NCBI GenBank assembly: GCA_021443405.1
Contig: JABUUA010000035.1
Span: forward strand, 14,843-23,435
Direction of reading: 5' to 3'
DNA from: Bacteroidaceae bacterium
GTDB taxonomy: Bacteria > Bacteroidota > Bacteroidia > Bacteroidales > Bacteroidaceae
Length of the DNA: 8,593 bases
Both the position numbers and the translations under genes were made by a program. The notes beneath the pieces are model-generated. The model made no database searches and was not told where the DNA came from. It saw only the letters and a list, made by a program, of their open reading frames with translations. Positions 1 through 6,396 of the stretch are shown here, one piece after another; the first letter of the stretch is position 1, and the number at the start of each line of letters is the position of its first letter.

Positions 1-230
1 GCTCGCCGAATACGCTGCCGCGAGGGAAAGACTTTTTGACGGACAGACGTAATGTCTCAAGCAAAATGTGCCCCCTGCCTTCCGCTTCTCCGTTGGCGGT
101 AGTTTCGCAACAGACTAAATCCCGTCACTTAACCGAGATGCAGTCGCCGAAATGCAGAGCAAAGAGTTTTCTTTGAACTCTACTGCCCTATCCTTGCGAA
201 TATAATATTTCGCATAAATGTGGATTTTAT
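1..230. other. Left-edge region without a supportable gene; possible dispersed repeat
   Basis: Several frames are open across the window edge and none is convincing. On the plus strand, one frame runs from the edge to a TAA at 50-52 (LAEYAAARERLFDGQT) and another runs to a TGA at 174-176 (57 residues). On the minus strand a frame without an ATG reads out of the window through LETLRLSVKKSFPRGSVFGE. Two strands open at once, with a low-complexity serine/lysine/arginine translation, is what a non-coding conserved repeat often gives. The translated strings remind me of recurring 'hypothetical protein' fragments in Prevotella, but that is memory and not a search. A small dyad lies at 163-181 (AGAGTT, seven bases, AACTCT). 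From about 185 the sequence turns AT-rich and becomes the upstream region of the regulator gene. A real C-terminus of an upstream gene ending at 52 remains possible. Confidence 0.3.
195..214. promoter_or_regulatory. Inverted repeat TGCGAA-N8-TTCGCA upstream of the XRE gene
   Basis: Two perfect six-base arms, 195-200 and 209-214, are separated by eight A/T bases. The site lies about 50 bp upstream of the -7 element at 264-271. Its size and spacing (centre-to-centre 14 bp) are compatible with an operator for a dimeric helix-turn-helix protein, so autoregulation by the gene at 302 is one reading. It could equally be a weak terminator stem for whatever lies to the left. A six-base dyad in AT-rich DNA can also arise by chance. 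Confidence 0.25.
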
Positions 231-241
231 ACCATTATTGC

Positions 242-271
242 ATTGCTGTCACGATATTTTTTGTAACTTTG
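242..271 (+). promoter_or_regulatory. Bacteroidetes-type promoter for the XRE regulator
   Basis: The -7 element TAACTTTG (264-271) matches the Bacteroidetes consensus TAnnTTTG exactly. The -33 element is imperfect: ATTG at 242-245, 18 bp upstream, against consensus TTTG at 19-21 bp. Transcription would start near 278 and leave a leader of about 25 bases before the ATG at 302. No strong Shine-Dalgarno precedes that ATG, which is normal for this phylum. Confidence 0.6.
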
Positions 272-301
272 TACTTATAATAGCGCAAAGAACCAAAAAA
301 T

Positions 302-808
302 ATGCAGACGACTATTGTCTTTTTCAACGAGAGAGAATTCAAAGTTACTACCAAAAGGGGTGAGGTGCTGGCCGGTTTTCTAACATTAGAACCTGCCGAC
401 ACGGAGAAAGCCAGACGGCAGGTGGCTGAACTCATCGCTTATGCCTTCGACACCTCCCAATCGCTTAATGAAGGGTTGAGAACAGTCGATACAGGCAGAG
501 TGGACAGACTGACGACAGGAATAAAGTTGGAGACGTTGGTTGGTCCTGCCGAAGCGCATCGCCGAAGAATCGGCGCCAGCATCCGCGCCCTGAGAGAGAG
601 CAAAGGGATGAGTGCAAGAGAACTTGCCTTCCTCACTCATATTGACGCGTCGAACCTCTCTAAGATTGAACAGGGCAAACATGCCGTGAATCTCGATACA
701 CTCAACAAAATCGCTCACATTCTTGACGCACAAGTAGAAATTGTTCCTCTTGTGGATGATGGTTTTCCACGAACGCGATTTATGCAGATTCACGATTATT
801 GGGATTGA
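302..808 (+). CDS. XRE-family helix-turn-helix transcriptional regulator
   Basis: A 168-residue cytoplasmic DNA-binding protein. The C-terminal half (about residues 88-150) is a Cro/CI-type HTH: GASIRALRESKGMSARELA forms helices 1-2 and LTHIDASNLSKIEQGK carries the recognition helix, followed by NLDTLNKIAHILDAQVEIV. The 'SNLSKIEQGK' stretch is the family hallmark. The first 80 residues are a separate region (MQTTIVFFNEREFKV, then a helix with KARRQVAELIAYAFD) that I do not recognise; it could be an effector or partner domain. The ATG at 302 is chosen because it follows a good -7 element by a short leader. It is followed by 125 non-coding bases and then the AT-rich cassette, so it may control that cassette, but nothing in the sequence proves the link. 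One sampled line of the gene is 50% GC, well above the cassette, so the two may not have arrived together. An antitoxin-like role is possible, but no adjacent toxin was recognised. Confidence 0.85.
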   Translation: MQTTIVFFNEREFKVTTKRGEVLAGFLTLEPADTEKARRQVAELIAYAFDTSQSLNEGLRTVDTGRVDRLTTGIKLETLVGPAEAHRRRIGASIRALRESKGMSARELAFLTHIDASNLSKIEQGKHAVNLDTLNKIAHILDAQVEIVPLVDDGFPRTRFMQIHDYWD

Positions 809-810
809 AT

Positions 811-837
811 AGGATTTTGTTTATTCATTAAAATCTT
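811..837 (+). terminator. Weak stem-loop after the XRE gene
   Basis: AGGATTTT (811-818) pairs with AAAATCTT (830-837) as eight base pairs including one G-U, around an 11-base loop, starting two bases after the TGA of the regulator. The stem is A/T-rich and no T-run follows, so it would terminate poorly at best. It is the only structure between the regulator and the next gene. Confidence 0.25.
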
Positions 838-933
838 GGTAACGATGTACGAGTTGACCCAATGCAGTGAAAAAGTGTATAAATTTTACGCCCGAGTTTG
901 GATTTTATTGTAAAATGTAGTATAATATTGTTG

Positions 934-1350
934 ATGATACGAAAGATAAATTATAAAGACATTTCATTACTAAAAGGGTATTTTGGTGAAGGAGTAATGG
1001 CAAATTCAATAAATTGGAAGTTGTCAAGTTTGTGTGTAAATGATGATGATAAAAGTGTAGAGTGTATTATAGTTATAACAAATGATAACAATATACCACA
1101 ATATCTTGAAGATGATGAGGTTGATGTTTTGAAAATTTCACATCTTTATAATAAAGATATTGTTTATGACCGATTATTAAGAACATTTATTTCCATCGTG
1201 TATCGTACAAAATTCATTAGTGTATTTTGGACTGAGGCGTCCATTGCTAATGATAATATTTGCAGATACTTAAAGATGGTTGAGTATAATAATGGGGATG
1301 AACATTTTTTCTATCATTCTACACTAAATAACTATAAATTCAACAAATAA
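934..1350 (+). CDS. Small unknown protein with a degenerate acetyltransferase-like (GNAT) outline
   Basis: A 138-residue protein, first gene of the AT-rich cassette. I chose the ATG at 934, which gives MIRKINYKDISLLKGY; an upstream in-frame TTG at 898 has no support. The order of predicted elements resembles a GNAT fold: strand 1 at 1-6, a strand ECIIVITN at 43-50, strand 4 VDVLKISHL at 63-71, a long helix at 74-91, strand 5 FISVFWTEA at 94-102, then NDNICRYLKMVEYNN at 106-120, which resembles the family's N-x-x-A-x-x-x-Y-x-x-x-G-F element, and a last strand HFFYHS. The acetyl-CoA-binding R/Q-x-x-G-x-G/A loop expected after strand 4 is absent (HLYNKDIVYDR), so an active enzyme is doubtful. 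The stop TAA overlaps the next ATG, implying coupled translation. One sampled line is 27% GC. A possible weak -7 element (TAAATTTT, 880-887) lies 46 bases upstream, without a well-placed -33. That it is a gene is fairly sure; the fold is a guess. Confidence 0.7.
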   Translation: MIRKINYKDISLLKGYFGEGVMANSINWKLSSLCVNDDDKSVECIIVITNDNNIPQYLEDDEVDVLKISHLYNKDIVYDRLLRTFISIVYRTKFISVFWTEASIANDNICRYLKMVEYNNGDEHFFYHSTLNNYKFNK

Positions 1351-1952
1351 TGATAACAGAAATAGTAATAAAGCAAGCAATTGAGCCAATACATATTACC
1401 ATCAATTTGAATGATGTTATTCATTCGTTAAAAAATGATTGGGCAAAATTTCGCACAATGGATATACCCAATAAACTTCTTTATTTATTTGGAGGTTGTA
1501 TGCAACAAGGAAGAACAAGTAGTCAATACAATGCTGTACAGTTTGAAGTTGTTAGAGATTCTGTACTTGTTAGAATTGCAAATCATAAACCAAGAAAGAG
1601 AAATTTGGTTAAACATGTTGAAGGAATGGACACCTTGTGTATTTATGATTTTCGATTCAATCAATCCGCTGATGGAATTCAACCTATGAGCACAGTTCCA
1701 ACATCTAAAGGAAATATACCATTAGAAACCATTTTTATTAATGAGAGACATCTTTCTTGTTATAATGAAACAATAACAATTTTACGTTCATTTATTAGTT
1801 TCTTTATGAAAGGTGGCGTATATCATCATCCATACGGAACTATTAGTGAAGGTCAATTAAAATTGCCAATAAGCACAAAAAAGCGTATTCGCTTAACCGA
1901 AGGTCAACTTCATAATCTAATAAAAGGATGTCTACATAGAATTTTGAAGTAG
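1350..1952 (+). CDS. Unrecognised 200-residue protein with an LTExQL-type C-terminal tail
   Basis: The start codon overlaps the previous stop by one base (TAATG at 1348-1352), so translation is probably coupled. I do not recognise the main body. It opens with strand-like segments (EIVIKQAIEPIHITINLNDVI), then mixed alpha/beta sequence with a conserved-looking Y-N-A-V-Q-F-E-V-V-R-D-S-V-L-V-R stretch near 60-75, and basic residues KPRKRNLVKH at 80-89. There is no signal peptide or transmembrane segment. The last 23 residues (178-200) are a basic amphipathic helix, LTEGQLHNLIKGCLHRIL, which resembles the LTESxLxxIIKExxxxxL segment I associate from memory with many uncharacterised Bacteroidetes and phage proteins. 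Codon use is strongly A/T-ending, as in its upstream partner. No function is assigned; physical association with its two neighbours is an inference from packing only. Confidence 0.75.
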   Translation: MITEIVIKQAIEPIHITINLNDVIHSLKNDWAKFRTMDIPNKLLYLFGGCMQQGRTSSQYNAVQFEVVRDSVLVRIANHKPRKRNLVKHVEGMDTLCIYDFRFNQSADGIQPMSTVPTSKGNIPLETIFINERHLSCYNETITILRSFISFFMKGGVYHHPYGTISEGQLKLPISTKKRIRLTEGQLHNLIKGCLHRILK

Positions 1953-1975
1953 GTATTATTATCTAACATATAGTT

Positions 1976-3076
1976 ATGTTGCATTTTATTACATCGAGGT
2001 CAACTCGTACATCGTTACCAAAATCTTTTCTTATGGAGCTTGAATATGACCAGCACAAAGCTTTAGACAAACATTGGAATATAATCGACATTGAAACTAT
2101 AAAAAATACCTCACACTACGAAAAGCATAAATATCTTTGTCCTGTCTGTTACAAAGAGGTGCATCTTGCACAAGGTAATGATAATAAGTGGCGAATACTT
2201 CACAATGATAATAACTGCATTTCAAGCACACCAGAGATTTATTTAGAAAAGGTAGGAAAACAAATGATTTGCGACTGGCTTATCAAATCAAATGACCTGA
2301 AGCTAAGTCTGCCAATCAAGTGTCCTCATGCGGAAAAATGCTGTTTGAAAAAGAATTGTGAGAGAAAAAGCGAACCGTTCCTTCTGAAACGCAAATTTAT
2401 AGGCAAAGAAGGACTTGACCCCAAAACAGTTGAACTTTCCGATTTGGAATTTTCAATCGATGACCCGCAGATTGAACATATAGCCATCAAAATTTCTGTG
2501 TTGGGTAAAGACTTGGGCTTTTTTGACAACTCGGAGAAAAAGATCATCGAGTTTAAAATTGAAAAAGATGATGATTTTGATAAAATTTGCCAGCAAAGTT
2601 GTATTGAAGAGAATGAGTTTACAAAGATTCATTTTTGCGATAAACGAGACGACTTTCAAGTAAATGTTGGAGAGTTTATTCTCCACAAATCAGGGAAAAA
2701 TTTTGTGCCTCGTCCTGAGACTCCTTCTATAAAGTGTTCTGAAATTGGAAAGGAACGAAAAGGTCTATGTCAAATATATTTTCCCGAGTGTTATCGAAAA
2801 CACCCTAGTATTAGACAGTGGGGCAACGTGAAGGCGTTGGAACACGGGGTGCAGTTCAAGAACTGCTTTATTTGTCATTTTTGCCGTAGGGATGATTCTA
2901 ATGAGCAAATCTGTCACCGTCATCAAAATCACGAATCATCCTTAAAATGTTCCAAAATCAATGCCAATACTTGTCCGAATTTTCAACAAGAAACACCTGA
3001 ACAGTTGTTCAAAAACTACAGAAATCCTCTGAATATCGAACCCTTCTATTTCATTGACAACACAAAGACTGACTGA
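1976..3076 (+). CDS. CoiA-like cysteine-rich protein with a putative PD-(D/E)xK nuclease core
   Basis: A 366-residue soluble protein, 23 bases after the previous gene. Three regions can be seen. The first (about 20-105) has LCPVC (C55, C58), ILHNDNNC (H76, C81) and then a helix EKVGKQMICDWLIK, like the zinc-finger-plus-helix start of CoiA-like proteins, where the HFAH motif is usual; here it reads RILHND. The second (about 165-222) contains D179, twelve residues, then E192-F193-K194 within KKIIEFKIEK, spaced like a PD-(D/E)xK nuclease strand pair. The third (254-335) is a cysteine/histidine cluster: C254, C265, C272, C297-x2-C300-x2-C303, CHRHQNH at 313-319, C325 and C333, probably a zinc-binding tail. 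About 20 cysteines in total. The ATG at 2033 (MELEYDQHKAL) is a possible alternative start, since CoiA-like similarity begins there. CoiA itself acts in competence, but distant Bacteroidetes relatives are mostly uncharacterised; a DNA-cleaving defence or mobile-element role is inference. Confidence 0.75.
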   Translation: MLHFITSRSTRTSLPKSFLMELEYDQHKALDKHWNIIDIETIKNTSHYEKHKYLCPVCYKEVHLAQGNDNKWRILHNDNNCISSTPEIYLEKVGKQMICDWLIKSNDLKLSLPIKCPHAEKCCLKKNCERKSEPFLLKRKFIGKEGLDPKTVELSDLEFSIDDPQIEHIAIKISVLGKDLGFFDNSEKKIIEFKIEKDDDFDKICQQSCIEENEFTKIHFCDKRDDFQVNVGEFILHKSGKNFVPRPETPSIKCSEIGKERKGLCQIYFPECYRKHPSIRQWGNVKALEHGVQFKNCFICHFCRRDDSNEQICHRHQNHESSLKCSKINANTCPNFQQETPEQLFKNYRNPLNIEPFYFIDNTKTD

Positions 3077-3094
3077 TAATACTTTTCTTTTTAG

Positions 3095-3170
3095 ATCAAA
3101 GGATTTCCCTTGCTTTTCAAAAATCAAAGGATTTCCCTTGCTTTTGCAAAATCAAAGGATTTTCTTTGCA
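3095..3170. repeat. Tandem 28-bp direct repeat, about 2.7 copies
   Basis: Copies start at 3095, 3123 and 3151. The first two are identical over their first 23 bases (ATCAAAGGATTTCCCTTGCT and on); the third is truncated and diverged after ATCAAAGGATTT. Each copy holds a small dyad: CAAAGG-ATTT-CCCTTG in copies 1 and 2 (one A-C mismatch in the stem) and CAAAGGATTTTCTTTG in copy 3. There are no spacers, so it is not a CRISPR array. It begins 18 bases after the stop of the CoiA-like gene and could act as a weak multi-hairpin terminator or be a remnant of a repeat family. A short frame through it (3054-3242) merely translates the repeat. Confidence 0.8.
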
Positions 3171-3203
3171 CATCTACTTTGGTACAGAAGAAAGTCTTTA
3201 AAG

Positions 3204-3249
3204 AGAAAAGCTAGAGAATGGAGTCGTCTATCCACTCTCTAGCTTTTCT
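3204..3249. terminator. Bidirectional terminator between convergent transcription units
   Basis: AGAAAAGCTAGAGAATGGA (3204-3222) pairs with 3231-3249 over 19 positions with a single A-C mismatch, around an eight-base loop. The A-rich base of one arm and the CTTTTCT of the other supply a U-rich end in either direction. It lies 128 bases after the CoiA-like gene on the plus strand and 17 bases after the stop of the minus-strand transporter gene, just where a shared terminator is expected. Confidence 0.85.
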
Positions 3250-3265
3250 ACATTCTTTGCTTTCT

Positions 3266-4708
3266 TTACATCCACCCACCCACAAGCGTGATGAACGCAT
3301 AGCCGATGATAAGGCCCAGTAAGCCCACTACGAGGCCGGCGCAGGCCATCTGCCGCTGGGTGACGTGACCCGTGGCAAAGGCGATGGCGTTGCCCGGAGT
3401 GGAGACGGGAAGCGACATGGCCATCGACGCCGAAATGGCAATGCCCATGATGAGCGTCAGTCCGCCGCCCACGCCGTCGAGACGGTCGCCCATCGACACA
3501 GCCATGGCGGTCAGCACGGGGATGAGGAGAGCCGCCGTGCCCGTGTTGCTGATGAAATTGCTCAACGCCCAGCACAGCAGCGCCGATACCACAAGGATGA
3601 GCAGCGGCGACATGGCTCCGAACGGAACTTTCTCAATCAGGAATGACGACAACCCGACGTCGTCCATCCCCGACCCCAACGCCAGTCCACCGGCAAACAT
3701 CCACAGCACCGACCAAGGAAGTTTGTTGAGGTCGCTCGAAGTGAAGATGCCGCTGATGGACAAAATCACGACGGGAACAAGGGCGGCCACGCTGTTCTTC
3801 ACGCCCGTGAAGCCCTGGGTGACCCACAGAAAAATGGTGATGGCATAAGTGACGACCACAATGATGAGGTCGCGGCGGCAAGTGGCCTTGTTCACAAACA
3901 CAATCTCCACCTCGCTCACGCTGAACGGAAACATCCAAACGAGCACGCGCCACGACAAGACGATGAGCGCGAGGCAGAGCGGAATCATCACCACCATCCA
4001 GTGGGCGAAGGAAAGATGGAGGTTCAGTCCGTCGGGGTCGTTGATGGCGTTGAAAGCCAGCATGGCGGGCGGTGTCCCTACGGGAGTTCCCATGCCGCCG
4101 ATAAGCGCCGAGAACGTGATGCTGAGCGCCAGCGCCGCCTTGCCTTTGAGGTCGTCGCCCATCGAGACAAAGACCGGCGTCATCATGCCGACCATAAGGG
4201 CCGTAGTGGCCGTGTCGCTCATGAACATCGACAGAATGCCCGTGGCGAGCATCACGCCCAGCAGCACGTTGGTGGGTTTCTTGCCGAAGGGATGTAGAAT
4301 GGCCCGGGCCAACTTGGCGTCGAGACCAATCTTCGAGGCCGTCAGCGCCATCACGAGTCCGCCGATGTAGAGAACTATCGACGGGTCGCCAAAGCATCGG
4401 AGTATCTTCGACGACTGGAGCACCTCGCCCAGTTCCTGCCCGGGCGTTGTGCGGTTGAGATAGAAAGTGAAGGCGCTGTCGCTATCGGTGAGCGCGATGA
4501 GGGCGATGACGGTGACCGACGTCACCCACGCGGGGAACAATTCGAAAATCCACGACAAGGCGGCAAAGATGAAGATGGCCAGCATCTGCTGTTGGTTGGC
4601 GGTGATTCCGTCGAGTCCCATCGCCGACGGCTTGACAAAACTCACCACAATCGGCACAATCATCATCACGGCGGCCATCAGCCATTTCCTCAAGGAGATA
4701 TTTTTCAT
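3266..4708 (-). CDS. DASS/SLC13-family sodium-coupled carboxylate transporter
   Basis: A 480-residue polytopic inner-membrane protein with about eleven to twelve hydrophobic segments. DASS carriers (VcINDY, CitT, SdcS) import di- or tricarboxylates, usually with sodium, by an elevator mechanism. The two repeat halves are visible: the first hairpin MFMSDTATTALM with SDT at 164-166, followed by GGMGTPVGTPPAMLAF at 204-219; and the second hairpin SNFISNTGTAALLIP with SNT at 387-389, followed by SLPVSTPGNAIAF at 432-444. The first repeat has Asp where the family's SNT motif has Asn, at a sodium/substrate site. The start MKNISLRKWL gives the usual family length. It lies 45 bases downstream of the M6 peptidase gene on the same strand, so readthrough is likely; a near-consensus -7 (TAAGTTTT, within 4727-4736 on the minus strand) could add its own promoter, but no good -33 accompanies it. 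Succinate, fumarate or citrate are the likely substrate class; the exact one cannot be read from the sequence. Confidence 0.9.
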   Translation of the reverse strand: MKNISLRKWLMAAVMMIVPIVVSFVKPSAMGLDGITANQQQMLAIFIFAALSWIFELFPAWVTSVTVIALIALTDSDSAFTFYLNRTTPGQELGEVLQSSKILRCFGDPSIVLYIGGLVMALTASKIGLDAKLARAILHPFGKKPTNVLLGVMLATGILSMFMSDTATTALMVGMMTPVFVSMGDDLKGKAALALSITFSALIGGMGTPVGTPPAMLAFNAINDPDGLNLHLSFAHWMVVMIPLCLALIVLSWRVLVWMFPFSVSEVEIVFVNKATCRRDLIIVVVTYAITIFLWVTQGFTGVKNSVAALVPVVILSISGIFTSSDLNKLPWSVLWMFAGGLALGSGMDDVGLSSFLIEKVPFGAMSPLLILVVSALLCWALSNFISNTGTAALLIPVLTAMAVSMGDRLDGVGGGLTLIMGIAISASMAMSLPVSTPGNAIAFATGHVTQRQMACAGLVVGLLGLIIGYAFITLVGGWM

Positions 4709-4753
4709 AACCTATTGTATTCGAATCAAAAACTTACGATAATCATAATAAAA

Positions 4754-6361
4754 TCATCGGACAACCGACTTTCTACCCTTGCTCACGCCAATGCCGCGGA
4801 AGTCGGGACAGGCGGGGCGACCTTGCAAATCGAACACAGTCTGGGCGGCGTCGGCTCTCACTGGTTCCACATCCGTGGCCAGCGGTTCGGCATGGAAAGA
4901 GACCGTTCCCGTGACGGTGTTCTCGGCAATGCCGGTGATGGGGAAATGCAGCAACTTCGTTCCGTCGGTGTTGCGGTTGAAGAGTGTGGCAGCGGGAGTG
5001 GACGTATCGGTCAGTTCCGTAGCGCCCGATGTTCCGGGCCACGGGTCACCCGCCAGCTGGCGAAGCGTCGAATAGTCGAGACGGCCGTCGGCGGGAACCA
5101 CCGTCATGCGCTGGTGGTTGCGAGAGGAATTCACCGAGTTGTTAAACCACGCCGAACTTAAGAAATCGACGTGCAGAATGAGCAGTCCGTGACCCGGCAG
5201 ACCTGCGTCCCAGCTCGTGAGCTGACGGTTCTCGAGCAGATAATATTCCGTTGAGCGATTCGGGTTGCGGATTACATAGGCACAAGGCTCATCGACCAGC
5301 GGAGCAAGGGCGCTGACCTGTGTGGCTTCGGTCAGTTCCGTCAGTTCCATCCAGCCGCAATACCAGCGCTCGTAGCTCGTGAAGCCCGCGGGGCAACGGC
5401 CGTCGCCGTTGTAGCAGCCGTAGTCCATAATTGAGAAGTCCTGCATGCCGTAAGCGTTGCCCGAGAGGTCGTAGAAGTCAGGCAAACCGAGGCAATGGGA
5501 AAATTCGTGGCAGGCAGAACCGATGCCCGTGATGGTGAAGCCCGATGTGTTATCGAGCTCACTGCTGCAAGCATACGTGTCGATGGTCACGCCGTCGCAG
5601 ACCATGGCCCCCGTTCCATCGCCGTATTCCTTAGCCGACGAGAGTTCGTATTCGTGCGGCCAGATAGTGTTGGCCGGCGCTCCCGCCGATTCGGCATAAC
5701 CCGCATAAAGCACAAACACTTGATCCACTTCGCCATCGCCGTTCCAGTCGTATTGCGAGAAATCAACGTCGGCATCCACCTGCTTCACGGCCTCGATGAC
5801 CATCGTGCCGACATATTTGTCGAAGTCGTCGCTCCCGTTCTGTCCGTAGTAAGTGTAGCTCTTGCTCATTGTGACGGGTCCGACCACGTCGAAATCTATG
5901 GCCAGTTGTCCGTAACTCTGACCGAGGAAATAGTCGCGAACACTGCCGCACATGCCGTGCTGATTGTAGTTAGGCTGGTTGAAATAGAGTTGGAAGTCGG
6001 ACTGTGTGTAGTGGAATTGCAAGTCGGGAAACTGAACAAGAATCACAAGTCCCTTCTTCGTTCCGCGGATGTCCTGCCGCTCCTGTGAGTAATCGACGGC
6101 GCGAGTGGCGGGTTGTCGGCGCAATTCACGGCCAACCAGTTTCTCGGGGTCAGTCAACTCGACAAGAGAGCCGTCGGGACAAATCAGGAAAGCCTCTCCC
6201 CCAGCCGAGCGCCAATAGTGGCGGTGTTCGTTGCCCGTGAGCACGACCTCGCGCAGAGAGCCGTCGGCCATACGGATTGTTCGCGTGACACGCTTGGCCG
6301 GCAAGGCGACAGCCAGCAGCGCCACAAGGCTAAGTGAGAGAGTTATGAGAGTTCGTTTCAT
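4754..6361 (-). CDS. Secreted M6-family zinc metallopeptidase
   Basis: A 535-residue exported peptidase of the immune-inhibitor-A-like M6 family. Residues 1-22 are a type I signal peptide (MKRTLITLSLSLVALLAVALPA, cut likely after ALPA). About 23-97 is a propeptide-like region, and the catalytic domain starts near TKKGLVILVQFPD at 101-113. The zinc-binding motif HEFSHCLGLPD spans 285-295 (His285, Glu286, His289, Asp295), with a downstream SIMDYG Met-turn at 310-315. A calcium-loop-like DWNGDGEVDQ sits at 205-214. After about 345 comes a beta-rich region, and the extreme C-terminus (509-535) has VFDLQGR...GIGVSKGRKSVV, the short tail frequent on exported Prevotella proteins. An AAGGAA-like Shine-Dalgarno (minus strand of 6371-6376) lies nine bases before the ATG. 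It sits 35 bases after the uup-like gene and 45 before the transporter. It probably degrades host or dietary protein; the substrate is unknown. Confidence 0.9.
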   Translation of the reverse strand: MKRTLITLSLSLVALLAVALPAKRVTRTIRMADGSLREVVLTGNEHRHYWRSAGGEAFLICPDGSLVELTDPEKLVGRELRRQPATRAVDYSQERQDIRGTKKGLVILVQFPDLQFHYTQSDFQLYFNQPNYNQHGMCGSVRDYFLGQSYGQLAIDFDVVGPVTMSKSYTYYGQNGSDDFDKYVGTMVIEAVKQVDADVDFSQYDWNGDGEVDQVFVLYAGYAESAGAPANTIWPHEYELSSAKEYGDGTGAMVCDGVTIDTYACSSELDNTSGFTITGIGSACHEFSHCLGLPDFYDLSGNAYGMQDFSIMDYGCYNGDGRCPAGFTSYERWYCGWMELTELTEATQVSALAPLVDEPCAYVIRNPNRSTEYYLLENRQLTSWDAGLPGHGLLILHVDFLSSAWFNNSVNSSRNHQRMTVVPADGRLDYSTLRQLAGDPWPGTSGATELTDTSTPAATLFNRNTDGTKLLHFPITGIAENTVTGTVSFHAEPLATDVEPVRADAAQTVFDLQGRPACPDFRGIGVSKGRKSVVR

Positions 6362-6396
6362 AAGTTGTAGTTCCTTACTTATATATTAATAATGTG

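Noticed and set aside
898..933. TTG at 898 as start of the first cassette gene
   Set aside because: It would add MDFIVKCSIILL with no ribosome site; the ATG at 934 begins directly at a typical first strand.
3095..3170. Tandem repeats considered as a CRISPR array
   Set aside because: Copies abut directly with a 28-bp period and have no unique spacers, and no cas gene is in the window.
3054..3242. 62-codon plus-strand frame after the CoiA-like gene
   Set aside because: It overlaps the end of that gene, translates the tandem repeat, and ends inside the terminator stem-loop.
3372..3848. Plus-strand open frame of 158 codons opposite the transporter gene
   Set aside because: It is antisense to a gene with clear DASS motifs; its translation is low-complexity and it results from the GC-rich codon pattern of the real gene.
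5495..6088. Plus-strand open frame of 197 codons opposite the M6 peptidase
   Set aside because: The minus strand has the signal peptide, HExxH motif and Met-turn; the opposite frame shows nothing recognisable.
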